Positions 1-11,898 of a stretch of DNA of 64,000 nt are shown in pieces (the first letter of the stretch is position 1; each line of letters opens with the position of its first letter). Origin of the DNA: Brassica napus (lineage: Eukaryota; Streptophyta; Magnoliopsida; Brassicales; Brassicaceae); contig NC_063435.1 of the NCBI RefSeq assembly GCF_020379485.1, positions 1,054,001-1,118,000 of the forward strand, read 5' to 3'. A model generated the notes under the pieces. The model ran no database searches and was not told the origin of the DNA. It saw only the letters and a list, made by a program, of their open reading frames with translations. The position numbers and the translations under genes are program-made.

Positions 1-54
1 ATACTGTTCATTTGGCGTTGGAAGATTTTTAGCTAACAATTTAGTGGTTTACAG

Positions 55-1753
55 GTGAGGACATTCCACTCTTACATAAAATGGGATGATATTGAAAACA
101 GCCATCTTCTTCCTGCATCGGACAAAGAATCTAAAAAATCTGCCAGGCTGTTCAAAAAAGTGATTGTCCGTAGGAAGTGCATAGAGGAAGATACTGTGAA
201 ATATCTCCTTGACTTTGGTAAAAGGAGAAATGTTCCGGATGTTGTGTTGAAGAATGGTCGCATGATTGAAGAATCCTCGAGTGAAAGAAAAAAGTTCTGG
301 GTGAATGAATCATATGTGCCTTTACATCTTCTGAAAGGATTTGAAGAGAAAAAAGCTGTTCGAAAAACAATGAAGTCAGGAAGCTCTTCAAGACACTCTG
401 AGATAGAAAAAGTACGGAAAAAGTCCTCAGAGAGAAAAGGATTCTCATACCTATTTGAAAGGGCAGAAAGATCGGAGTCTTCTTTGTGTGAACAATGCAA
501 GAAAGATGTGCCTCCGAGGTATGTACTTATCACCACTCCTTATGCCTTCAGAAGTCATCGTCTTCATTAGCATAGCAATCTTGTCACTTGTCTTAATCGC
601 ATTATATTTTGACCTACAAACATATCTTTTTAGATATTTTGTTTGTTTGTTGAGTAAAGATCTTTCTCAACTGCCTTCTGATCGTATTTGTTTTTCTTTA
701 ATGACAGTGATGCTGCGTGCTGCCACATCTGCAAACGTGAGTCTCTTTTGCTGGTTGTTTCTTTAAAGTGTTTTTCTATTGAAGAAGTTATACTTGTGTA
801 GGTAATCTAATATATCCAGTCAGAGCTTTTTATTGATATTAGCTATGATAAAAATTTCAGGATTATTTCACAAAAAGCATATCAGGAGAGCGGACAAGGA
901 AGGAATGTACATTTGTCTTCCTTGCAGGAGTGAAGTGCAAGCAAAAGGACAACCCAGCGGGCGGAGAAGAGGGCGGCCCCCAGGCAGTTTCCGTAAAAAA
1001 GTTCGAGTTCAGAAGAAACAAACGCATAAAAAAGTCATTCCCGTTCGCAAATCAACTCGGCTAAAGAAGACCAAAACGTCCCTGGGAGAGAGAATATCCG
1101 TTAGGTTAAAGAATCATAAAAAGGTTGTTGCAAGCAAACCATTGCGACGTTCAGGCAGGAGACCAAAGCATGTTACTCGGCTGCAGGATGAAAGTAAAGT
1201 TCCTGGAGGGAGTAAGAAACGGAAACTGGAGACCAAAAGAGGCAGAGGCAGGCCTAAGAAAGTAAAACAGGAGATTTCCATAAGGAAGAAGAGAACAAAA
1301 AGAGCCTTAAGCTATTGGTTGAATGGACTCTTCTTATCCAGAAAACCTGGTGATGAACGGGTCGATAAGTTCCGGGAAGAGAGATATTTTAAACCTGTGG
1401 AGAACTCGGATCCTGATCATGATCAACCTAAGTGTCGTTTATGCGGCTTGTCTGACTCTGACTCTGGATCAACCTTCATCTCTTGCGAAATGTGTAAAGG
1501 TAATCCAAATCATCTTTTGGTTCACCATGATTTAAATTCCAGGACGTGGTTTCCATTTGTTTCTCAGCCCTTATTTCTATATATATATCTCTCTTTTGCT
1601 GTAATGTTTGTAGAATGGTACCATGGAGATGCATGCGGGATTAACGAGAAGAATTCAATTATGGTGATTGGGTTCCGGTGTAATCTCTGTAGAGAACAGT
1701 TACCTCCCACCTGTCCACATGAGATCTCTACTACATCCGATGTCCCATCCTAA
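55..1753 (+). CDS. DDT/PHD-finger nuclear protein, C-terminal part (gene starts before the window)
   Basis: This is the 3' end of a plant chromatin-associated DDT/PHD protein of the type exemplified by Arabidopsis At5g12400 and PTM. Four exons fit in one frame: 55-518, 708-736, 861-1499 and 1614-1753; bases 1-54 are the end of an intron. The short second exon encodes a Cys-Cys-His-x-x-Cys motif that continues into a basic stretch. A lysine/arginine-rich region with AT-hook-like Gly-Arg-Gly-Arg-Pro cores follows (about 950-1290). The last two exons join to make a Cys4-His-Cys3 PHD finger (CRLCG, CEMCKEWYHGDAC, FRCNLC). The PHD suggests histone-tail reading; that is family knowledge. The DDT domain itself lies outside the window, so membership is inferred from the C-terminal half and from synteny. 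Confidence 0.8.
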
Positions 1754-1759
1754 GCTGTG

Positions 1760-3518
1760 AATTTGTGAATGGCTGATAGAATATTCTTAGGCTAGGGATT
1801 AGATGTATCTTGGAGATGTCTATACAATTATGGGAGAAGAGTATTGAGTAGAGAATCAAGGAAATGCAGAGACAGAGGAGGAAACTGTTTGGTGGGTTGT
1901 ATGAAGTTAGTTTGGCTTGTAACTTGGATGAGTAGGTTCTTAAGTGAAGTGGTTGACTTAGAATTAGAATGAACAAAGAAGGGGATTCTAGAGTTGATTT
2001 ATTATTACATGATTTTTAATTTACTTTTCAGATTGGAGGGGGAGTCAGTAAACAAAGTTAATGTATTTAAAAGAATATGTTGAATCCATTTTCTATCTAA
2101 ATCCATCAACAGTGATGTGTTAGCTTCCTAATAGTAATTTTGCACCCTTCTCTTCATCAAAAGGAAGTTACTTCGCTCCCATTAGGTACCAATGATCAGC
2201 ATGTTGACCAATGTCTCTTTTTTTTTTGTAATGCGCTTGAGATCATTACGTAAATGTGGAAGCTCTCAACTTCTTTGAACCAATGTTCTTAAAACCGGAG
2301 AGGTACCCGAACCAGAAAGTTTTTGGATCATAGGTTAATATGGTTTGACCGGATTCAACTTGGTTTGACGTGAGCTGCCTGAGATGCTACTTTGTCAACT
2401 CCTTGTACTTTTCTACCACCCCAATTAAGCATACGGTCTGTAAAATTGCAACACGAGAAAATTTAACACCCCAATTAAGCATACGGTCGATAATTATTGG
2501 TACTATACCACACGACATCTATAAAGCATTTAAATTAAAATATGCGTAGTAATTAACATTTTAGACAAAAAAACAAATAATCCACACGCCTGCGGGTATA
2601 TGGATATATACCGATGGCTAACGAGCCTTAGAGTAACCCTCTTTCCGAAAGAGCAGATTTCATCGCTTTGAGTGAATCATCCATATCTTCTGAGGATTGT
2701 CTATGATCATAGGATCAACCACTAACGAGATTATCATCCTCCCCGTATAACTTAAGAAATGTATCAATAATGCAACACAAACCTAAATTCTAAATGCATG
2801 CTGCTTATCATGATCTTACTAAATGGTGATATGGAGTGTAGTTGCCCAAAAGTCAATACAAAGGTGGCGGTGATGCGTGCACATTTTCAAGATATGCAGT
2901 ATTATATATTGAATGCATTTAATTGCTAAAAGTACCAGCCATGTTGTTGAACATATGCAGTTAATTCATTTGGGGGACATATCAATAACTGCCTACAATT
3001 GGATAGTAATAATTTTGAATCAAATTTGGGGTTCATATATATATACATATATATATATGTGTCACTTTTATGTAGTATTTATACACTTTATTCTTTCAAT
3101 TAATATAAGCAATTGGCTAAAATGGAATGATCAACTTTTTATCTATAAAATACAGGAATCCGCTTACAATCCATAGAATATGTATAAATAAAATTTATTA
3201 CAGAATTCATGCATTAAACATAAACTTTATGCCAACAAAATATATGAGAAAATAAGCATGATAAAGCGATTACTTTTTAATTGGTTACTTATAGTTACAT
3301 GTCACATCCTTGAATTAATAATGCTTTCTAGCTCATATTAAATAGGACTGAATAATGAGATATCTAAAATCTTTGACATTTTGTATGCATTTTTTGTGTT
3401 CAACAACTATGACCGGCCAAATTAAAGCCCTCCAAACAAAACATTTTTAGACCAAACAAATATTCATCAACACGTCTACAGGTTTATACAAAACAGATAC
3501 CAATGGCTCTCACAAGCC
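1760..3518. other. Intergenic DNA with repeat relics
   Basis: No intact gene is visible. At about 2285-2395 lies a sequence rich in 'accgg/ggtttgaccgg' words typical of degraded plant TIR elements. A 20-bp-class direct repeat (caccccaattaagcatacgg) occurs at about 2419 and 2468. The WSD exon relic at 2629-2773 is listed separately. Around 3035-3058 there is a short TA-rich microsatellite. Confidence 0.5.
2629..2773 (-). pseudogene. Relic copy of the last exon of the WSD1-like gene
   Basis: On the minus strand this stretch mirrors exon 7 of the adjacent acyltransferase gene (3519-3674). It has the same splice-acceptor side, the same 'RMIISLVVDP' core and the same C-terminal 'LSERGLL' followed by a stop codon. 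A deletion in the middle (between the 'NPQKI' and 'SLKDMK' equivalents) shifts the frame, so it cannot be translated as in the parent. No other exon of a second copy is recognisable between it and the intact gene, so it is a partial tandem duplication or the remains of a decayed tandem paralogue. Confidence 0.75.
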
Positions 3519-6236
3519 TTAGAGTAACCCTCTTTCTGAAAGAGCAGCTTTCATGTCTTTGAGTGACTCTTCCATGTCATCACATATCTTGTGAGGATCC
3601 GGTATGACTGTAGGGTCAACAGCCATCGAGATTATCATCTTCCCCGCATAACTCATGTAATGTACCAACAATGCCTATCAAACACAAAAATAACATAAGT
3701 GTCGGAAGAAAAAAAAAGTCATAAAATGCGGGTTCACAAGCAAATAAAGATAAAACCGGGTAGGTAACTTTTTCCTATATAAACCAGACTTTTTCGAAAA
3801 AAGTTGTTCTTATAATCGTCTTTTTATTTCGATCAAAACTTGATTTAAGAAAATGAGTAATTGACAAAACTACTTACTTGTGATTGTCCATAATTACTTG
3901 GAGCGATGTAAGCGATAGGATGGCCACGGAAACTGATTTCCTCCATTGGACCTATGACGTTTGAAACGCATGTAGTTAAATTTACCACCGGTCGGTTAAA
4001 TATGGCTGCTGCTGCCTAATATAGTGACAAAGATTACGTCAATATTGTTATTGTTATCCTGAAAATTGCAAACAAATCTCTAATCAAGTTCATTGTCACT
4101 TTGTTTACCTTAGCTCCAAACACTTTTAAGATAATTTTGATGATAAAATACACTAGTGCAGCGTGATAAGAATGCTTCTTTCGAGCCATCGTGGATTTGG
4201 ATATCTTTAGATAGACCAAAGGATCGGTTTGTAAACCGATGGAAAAGGGCAAAATAATAAAGCTGAAGTAGTTTCCCCATCTGCATTTTGAGTCCTTGGT
4301 CATCATATCTGCCAAAGGCTTAAATATACATATTGCTCGTTAGTGACAACAATAAAAGTTTAAATTTGATGAAGTGTATATATACTAAATATGTCTCTAA
4401 CCTTGAACCCGATGTCGGACCTCAGATTTACTGTACAACCTGCACGGAAACGTAGTTTACTTGGAAGATGGTTCTGATTCGATGTCAATACTCCTTCCTC
4501 CTCATTCTTCTTACCTTGTTTATTTAGAAAGAACATTATTAATTATGATAAGTCAATCGTTAGAAAAAAAATAATACCCTATTTCATAATGTAGTGTGTA
4601 CCATTTGGTTAAAAACGCAAAGATTAATAATTTTAATTTTCTCTACAAAATATTTTAAATATATAAATTAAAACTAATTTAATCAATCATAAAAGAAACT
4701 ATAAAATATAACTGGTTAAATATATTCTAATAAAACTAAAGTTAACATAAAATGATGAAATATTTTTCATTTTTAACTAAGAAAAGTCTTCTACAACCCC
4801 ATTTATTGTCAAGTGGAAGGAATACACCATATGTTTTGAATTTAATGTTTACCATAAAGTCGGTTCAAATAGCGAGAAAGAGCAGCTTGTGTAACTCCGA
4901 GTAGAACATCATTGATAGTCTAGCAACAGAAAAAAGAGACAATAAAGATCCACTGAAAAAGATAGAAAAACTTTTAGTTATGAACATAAACCGTAACGTA
5001 CCATGTTCATAGAGTTCTTTATAAGTTTTATGTCATCCAAAGAGATAGTTCTTCGATAAAATCTCGTTGGATTCCTCCCAACATCTGCGCCACCTTTTAA
5101 AGGTGTTTTTGTATCCACCAAAAACAAGATAGTCGCCAAAAGAAGCAACATATCCACAACGGTGTTCCAAATCAGTCTCGTTGTAGAACCAACGGTGAAT
5201 ATAAACCTTAAAAACCAGCTTTGTTTTATAAGTCCGTGCGGCACGGTTTGACGCCGTTTCAAGGAAGGAATAGCAGTATTGTCAGGGTCTGATGTCTTAT
5301 GGGTACATGCGAGCATGAGAGAAATCAAAGACATACCATCTCCCAATGAATGGTGAGATCTTATTACACCGACTGCTTCAGCATCTGAGGTTTTTACGTT
5401 AAGGATGTGCATGTCCCACAAGGGTCTTGATCTATCTAGAGGAATCGTCGTGAGACGTGAGATGTAGTCATCGACGAAGCTTTGTCCATCTTCACCTATC
5501 TCTTCTGGGTCTATGTTTGGTACAATTACATGATCTTCTACATTGACTTGAGTCTCTATCCATTTTGCACCATCCTCACTCTATGAAGTTAAGACAAACG
5601 GAGATCAAGGTGCGAAGAATTTTATAAAAATATATTCCCCCATGTTTCAGTTAATTTCATGTTTATTTTTTTTTTTTTGCAAAATAAGTAATGTTCTTAT
5701 TATTCTATAAATATTCAACATCATTTGAGATTTATGACCAATTACATACTGTATTTTTATTGGTTGAATTAGCTTTTTAATGATATTTTTATATAATCAA
5801 GATAAATTGTATTAAAATAATATTTTTTAATATGTGTGTATTAACCTTAAACATCAAATAAATAAAATAAAATAAAATAAAATAGATGAGAGTACATGAT
5901 GTCTTAGTTAAAAAAAGTTGAGAACCAATTATTCTATAATTCTATAGAATAATTCTATAGTATTTGAAATATAATTCTATAACAGTAAACTTTTAGATTT
6001 TGGTCATGTTCAAATCCACTAATTGTAATATGTTGTACCAGTTTGGTGGAAAAACGAGGATGCTTGGAGACATTATGCTTCAAGGCATCGAGAAGGACGT
6101 CCGGACAGAACTTGGTTTTGAATCCCATGATGGTGACGGCACAGTAGTCTACCTCTGGAGACTGGAACACACGCGCCATCGGGCTGAGCGGCTGCTCCTC
6201 CACCTCCTCCTCCTCCTTACTAATTCTAACTTTCAT
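3519..6236 (-). CDS. WSD1-like O-acyltransferase (wax ester synthase/diacylglycerol acyltransferase)
   Basis: Seven exons with GT-AG borders give an open frame of 486 residues: 6236-6039, 5580-5002, 4919-4853, 4514-4402, 4318-4109, 4015-3878 and 3674-3519. The start is the ATG at 6236, in front of MKVRISKEEEE. Exon 2 carries the HHxxxDG acyltransferase motif (HHSLGDG, about 5350). Exon 5 carries the conserved 'GNYFSFIILPF' block, and exon 6 the 'NVIGPMEEISFRGHPI' block of the C-terminal WES domain. Members transfer acyl groups from acyl-CoA to fatty alcohols or diacylglycerol at the ER and feed cuticular wax synthesis. Position next to the PHD gene matches Arabidopsis At5g12420. No frame breaks are seen. 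Substrate preference cannot be read from sequence. Confidence 0.88.
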
Positions 6237-6399
6237 CTTCGATCTATGTTTCTTCTCTCCTCTTCTACAGTTATTTATAAAGTGAATATCTCCTCTTCTA
6301 CAGTTCTTTATAACGTGAATAGGGGCATATAGTATGAAGACTATTTTGTTTCTAAAAAGAAAAGTATGAAGACTATAGGAACACGCCATCCACATATAT

Positions 6400-8020
6400 C
6401 TTTACACTTACGATTTAGTGCATAAAATAGTCAAATATCTTAAGTATAGCTCTGCCCTTTGGTTTTGTTTTATTCTACCAATTATATGCGCCAGTTCTTA
6501 AAATAATTTAGATTGTCCCGTGATTATATGTAATTTACAATAGTAACATTGCAATTTTACCTTCAATGTGACTTTGATTGACGATCAGCCAGAACAAAAA
6601 TGGTGGTGCCATATATGCCTTACTCAAAATTCAAATTCTACCTAAAAAGGTAAGTGGTGCAAGCAAATGTCCATCATGGAGTCAATAAACTTGCCGTGGA
6701 GATTGCAAGGAGTGTGTTAACTCGCGACAAAAGGTCGCTTATGGATCATGTTTGGAATCATTTATGTTGGTTGATTAATCCACTTGTTTTGTGTACCAAG
6801 TTTAAAATCATTTATGTTGGTTAGACACTTTTAAAAGTCAACAAAAATCATATTATCTTATATCTATATTTTAAGTCTGACTTTGAATTTGATTTTTTCG
6901 ACTATGTTTTTATTTTCCATGTTTGGTTTGAAAATATATACGGCTTCATTCATTTCTTTTTGTATTCTAGAACATTATTTGTATATTTTGTCAAAAATAG
7001 TTCAGAAAAGCTTTTAGTAATAAGCTAATAACAAAGTAATCGTTTATATATAAACTATGTTATTTTAATCAGTTATGCATTTAAAAAAAATAAAAACCTT
7101 AGAATTCACAATACTTCATAACAAATATGTCACTTTCAATGTTTTTCATGTGTGCTTTAGTATTAATCTCATATACGGAAACACCATTAAAGATAGATCA
7201 TGACATCTTGTCTTGGCCTTTTCTACAATCTCTTGTTTGGTAAACTATGCATATCTGCATATATTACCACTGGACCCTTCTCTTATTAATTGGTGATTGC
7301 CAAAAAAGTCATGCCAAAAAGGTGCAGGTGCAGGTGCAGCACCATATTCAAATTTATTGAATACATCTAAAAGCTAAACAATAAACATCAAAACAGTTGG
7401 AGAAAGTGAGAAAACATTATCCATATATTCTTTGGTGGCCATAACTACACCTATAATTGGCAAGACGTTTTTGTTTGTTGGCCACACAAAATTGGAAAAG
7501 AAGTTCCAATAAAATTGGTTGAGGAGACCAACTACTATTGCAAATTCTACAAGTTGTGAACGACACCATGTTTGTCTTTTCGTTTGTTTGACAATTGTTA
7601 TCTAGAACATAATAGAGTGGGTATTATTTATATATATAATTTAATTCAACACACATAAAAAAAAAAAAATTGCAAAAGACAATTAAAAAAACTTCAACAG
7701 ACAGTCAAGTATGTCTGAATGCAAAATCAATCCTAGCTTCTTTTTTTTTTGTTCTTTTCAAAAATCAATGAATTGAAAGAATGCACAATCAAAAGGGCTA
7801 AACAACAAGAACTGCAGAGAGGCCACACTGTCTTTCTCATGACCCCATGAAACCTTGAACACCACACAAAAAAAGGAAGAAAAAGGAAATTAAAACATGA
7901 AACTCTCTGTTATATGCAAGTCTGAGAAGTCCTACCTCACAAACAAAACGATCATACACTACTAGAGAGAACACTCCTCCTTCATTACCTAAGTAAATGG
8001 CTTGCACCTCAAGTCTTTCC
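6400..8020. other. Intergenic, AT-rich
   Basis: I see no gene here. A short phrase 'aatcatttatgttggtt' is directly repeated near 6757 and 6806, and 'caggtg' is repeated several times at about 7323-7338. The rest is AT-rich DNA upstream of the WSD gene and downstream of the J-domain relic. Confidence 0.5.
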
Positions 8021-8024
8021 ATGT

Positions 8025-8252
8025 TTATTGTGTGACGTGTATATATTCTCCACGAATCCGAGAATCTAATAATTTCATCCACGCAGTATCAGCCTGAGTA
8101 TTTGTTACCTTTGCAGGGTCTGAAAGCACATCATACGCTTCACCGATCATTTTAAACAACTCATCAGCAATCTCCTTCTTTGCATTGAACCCTAACTTCT
8201 GTTCCAAGCTAGAAAATGGATTTGGCTTCGAACTAGGGGTCTTGATCTCCAT
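8025..8252 (-). pseudogene. Relic of a TPR/J-domain (DnaJ) protein gene
   Basis: An open stretch of 75 codons on the minus strand contains 'LFKMIGEAYDVLSDPAK', which is helix III of a J domain. The region that should carry the HPD motif and any TPR repeats is absent upstream, to at least 8700. After 'DPAK' the sequence reads GTAACA, a plausible old splice donor, and the remaining codons do not resemble the family. In Arabidopsis the neighbour of the WSD gene is a TPR/DnaJ gene (recalled as At5g12430), so this is best read as the last scrap of that gene. It cannot encode a working co-chaperone. Confidence 0.65.
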
Positions 8253-9132
8253 AAAACTGTCGTGATTACTTCGAAAAAAAACAAAACTAGGTAGTATTTT
8301 ACTTTAGAGGTTGAATCATGAGCATTTCTAGGAATGGCATGTTCACTTGGCTTCTCTCTATCATTACCATGTTCAGTGCATTTCAAAACATGATTATGTC
8401 TCTTTGAAGATTCAACACCTGTTCTGCTTTTTTCTCTGCCTTGTGCCCTTTCAGAAAAAATACAAACTTCTTATCATTGCATTTATACTTAGACTGCGAG
8501 TCTGTGACAGGTTACATATGGATTCACATTCACATATTGTTACGTGAAACGTAACGATTCTGGTCAAAAGCAAATGATCTCAAGAAAACTAGATAATATT
8601 CATAGAATTAAAGAACTGAGTACAAGGTTCAGAGACGTTCATGGCGTCTCTTTTCTCTCTTTAACCACTAAAACCCAGATACCCCTCTTTCCAAAACCCT
8701 ACAGCTCATATATAGATAAAGCATAAAGTTAAAGTAACTAAACCATGGTTACTCTTTATTAAACTAGAGTTACTTCTTCTTATCCTCTCTTAACCGATGC
8801 CCACACGTATCACATATCTTACACATTTTTCTTTCACTTGGTCAAAGTATAAAGGAAAAAACAAACAAACAAGCGAGCGAGCTCAATCTCTGTAGTAACA
8901 CTTTCTGCTCAAAAAAGCAATTGATTAAACAAACGTATTTTTCCAAATTTCCAAAAGAATAAAAACAAAACCTACTGACTACTATTTCCCCTGTCTCCAA
9001 ATCTAACACCTAAAAGAACTCGTCTCTCTTTGTACATAGTAACTGTAAAACCACATGATATGGAACTCTGACAAGAACAACTAAGCAACACCTCTCTCTC
9101 TTTCTCAGAGCTTTGGCTGACTATGATGCACC

Positions 9133-10199
9133 TTAAGAATCAACTGGTTGTTCAGAGCCTGATGAGTTGGTTGCTGAACTCCTTTCTCTCCTCGCTGCTG
9201 CTGCATCCTCTGCTGCTTCTGCTTCACTTTTCTTTGCAAACCGGCCTCCACTAGCCCTCACCCTTTTCATCGCATGCTTGTGTCTCGACTCATGAAGATA
9301 AGGCTAATCACACAAGAGGAAAAACTTATTCAAATGACTATACACCATGCTTAGATTCCCATCCGGTGCTGCCACCTTATCTATTTTATTCCATTTACCT
9401 TTCTGTTGATGACTTTCCTCTCTAGCTCAGCCTTGGCACGTGCTTTCCTTCGCCTTAGAATCCCCTCGTACTGTTTTGCATTCACATAAACAGGTTCTTG
9501 TGTCGTGTCTAGTGGCAGAGCTGTTCTTTCACGAGCCATTCCAGGATATGGACGAAACCCCTGCTTAAAAACCATATTAGACTTAGATACTCAAAATCTC
9601 ACTTCCCTCGTATAAAAAATAATAATAAGAGACATACCAATGGTTGATGATGACCATATGCTCCCATCATTCCTCCATAATATGCATCCTGATATGGATT
9701 TGGAACACACGCCTGTTAAAAAAAAGAAGTAATCAAGTTAATGGCTAAAGAACTGACACATCATATAATATACTCAAGGGAATAAGAGTAAACCACATAC
9801 AATGTAGTGTCCAACAAGCTCTGGTGGTTGTACAACTTGCTCATCATCCATAGAAGCCGTTGGATCATTCCCTTCTTCTCCATTGTTATCTACTAATATC
9901 GATAAGAGACACTATTACAAAAAATACAAAACCCAACGATACTGCAGAAGAATATGATTATGTTGAGAGTCACAAAAACCTGGAGGAGGAGGAGGAGAAG
10001 TAGCAGCTTGTGAATCCTTACAAGGGCCACCGTCTTGAGATGGTGAATGAACATCGTTTGATTCTGAACCAGAAGGTCTCTCTTGAGGAAGGACACCACC
10101 AAAGGAGTTGTTTTTCCACCAAGGGTCTGGATACATCATCATGGGTTGCTGCTGGTTCACTTCCTCTTCATTTCCTCTTCCTCCCGATTTGGATTGCAT
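9133..10199 (-). CDS. NF-YA1: Nuclear transcription factor Y subunit A (NF-YA1-like)
   Basis: Five exons: 10199-9980, 9892-9801, 9712-9638, 9563-9399 and 9303-9133, giving 240 residues. Start [18 protein letters not shown] is the Arabidopsis NF-YA1-type N-terminus. Exon 4 encodes the A1 helix ([19 protein letters not shown]) that binds the NF-YB/NF-YC dimer; exon 5 encodes the A2 DNA-binding segment ([20 protein letters not shown]) that reads CCAAT. The linker between A1 and A2 is one residue shorter than usual (12 residues between RAK and YLHE rather than 13). A poly-proline run ends exon 1. The gene sits between a J-domain relic and a transposon-rich region. NF-YA1 is known to respond to salt and ABA; two ACGTGG motifs lie far upstream, beyond a transposon. 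Confidence 0.9.
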
Positions 10200-10575
10200 C
10201 TCTCTTCCAAAAAATCAACACAAAGGTGAAAACTTTATAACTTCATTCTCAATCAATCATTAAGCAATGCAGAGAGACATGCACAACACTCAAAAGGTGG
10301 AAAACTTTAACATACCAGATGATGAAGTGAAAGCTTAGCAATAATCGTTCTTGTGTTAGAAGATTTAAAGCCCTGAGGGTTATGTAATCGATCGCAATTT
10401 AGCGGAGCTTCTTAAGGGGAAAGAACAAAAAGAATCAGAATTTAAACAAAAGCCAGAGAAGAATTTGGGGAAGGTGAAGTGATTTGGGAACACCCAACAG
10501 CCGGCAGACAGTAACTGAAACTCGTAGAAGACGAATAGGATTGGGTAGAAAGATAACACTGGTTTCTTTTTCTTT

Positions 10576-11220
10576 TAGGTGGGCATTCGATCCTTATCCA
10601 AACTCGAACCGAAAAATCCAAACCTAGTAAAATACCAGAACGGATATTGAATTAATAAAGATTGGATATCCGAATCTGAATGGATATTTGAAGATAACCA
10701 AACATATGAATACTTGACTTTATATTTGTAGTTTACTTCTTTATTTTTTTCAAAATATTTATATTGATTATATGCACATGGCTTAAAATCAAATAATATA
10801 GATATAATTATGAACAAAATCAATTGTTATTCGCTTAAACTATATATATATAATGCTATTGTTTCTTACATTAACTTGCATCCAAAATTTTATTATAACA
10901 ACTAAATTATTGTCTTTCTATTTTAAAGTATTATCTTGAAACCTATTAATAGTTTAATTTATTAAAAAAGTTAGAAAATCGGTTAAGTTAAAAATATAAA
11001 TTTTAAATACACAAAACTTAAACAATAAACAATTTAATTTTTTTTCCTTCAAATTTTAAATATTCAAACCCGATCCGAAATAACCGAATTCGAATTAAAA
11101 ATATCAGAATCAAATCTGAAATGTAAAAATAACCGAACAAGTATTATATATCTATATTGAAATACTCGAAATACCGAAATAGCTGATCTGAATCCGAACG
11201 AGTATTCGACCGTCCCCCTA
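10576..11220. mobile_element. Non-autonomous hAT-like TIR element in the NF-YA1 upstream region
   Basis: The left end reads TAGGTGGGCATTCGA and the right end, read on the minus strand, TAGGGGGACGGTCGAATAC. These are imperfect inverted termini of the common plant 'TAGGGGTGGGCATTCGG' type associated with hAT elements. The inside is AT-rich and full of 'ccgaa/ttcgg' words in inverted arrangement. I see no clean 8-bp target duplication (tttctttt-type sequence left, gtaatttc right), so the ends are approximate. No transposase is encoded. Confidence 0.55.
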
Positions 11221-11257
11221 GTAATTTCTAATTTCGTAAACTTAGGAATGTTATTTT

Positions 11258-11400
11258 GACACGTGGCGGCCTTTGGAAGAGGCCAGCGCTCGGAGATCTG
11301 TGATTTTTCGCCGGGTGATGTCACCATAGGTTCATTTTTTCTCCGGCAAAAGCTCGGAAGTGACACGCAAAGTGATCGGGTGAAACGAGTGACACGTGGA
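11258..11400. promoter_or_regulatory. Two G-box/ABRE motifs (gacacgtggc, gacacgtgga)
   Basis: The core ACGTGG occurs in gacacgtggc (11258-11267) and gacacgtgga (11391-11400), both good ABA-response element matches. They lie just beyond the hAT-like element and about 1.1 kb upstream of the NF-YA1 start codon. Function is inferred from motif only. Confidence 0.4.
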
Positions 11401-11898
11401 ATTTGTGGGGACTATATGGCCCGAACAGTTTCACTTTTTTTTGGAAAATACTGTTCTTTTTGTTTCTTTTTCTTTGGCATTCAGGATGAAGAATTTTATT
11501 TTTATTTTTTCAAATGTTGGTTGTTACTGGTGCGGTAAATATTTCATTGAAACACGTGAACAAGGTTTGAGAAGTCTCCTATGGTCATTTAGACTCATTA
11601 CTCTATCCTGTTCATAGAGCTAGGCAATGGTGTGCTTATTTATGTTCGGTTAATAAGATGGTTGTTGTTGGAATGCTTTGTCGCTCTTGCGTCAAGTGTT
11701 TAAATATTGCGACAGTAAATATATGGTATGCATCCTTACAAATTAGCACTTAGCGAGTACACAACATGTTCCATCTTTAGTTTGTTAAATATGTCCTCCT
11801 TGAGATTTTGATACAGTTTAACATGCAAGGCACTTGAAGCCTCAGCTAGGTGGTGGGTGGTATTAGAGCATATGATTTACATTTGAATTGCCTCTAAT

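Noticed and set aside
72..536. Long minus-strand frame opposite the PHD gene
   Set aside because: Shadow of the real plus-strand exon, whose splice borders and protein family are clear.
10576..11220. 8-bp target duplication for the hAT-like element upstream of NF-YA1
   Set aside because: The flanking octamers do not match, so the element is reported without a duplication and with approximate ends.
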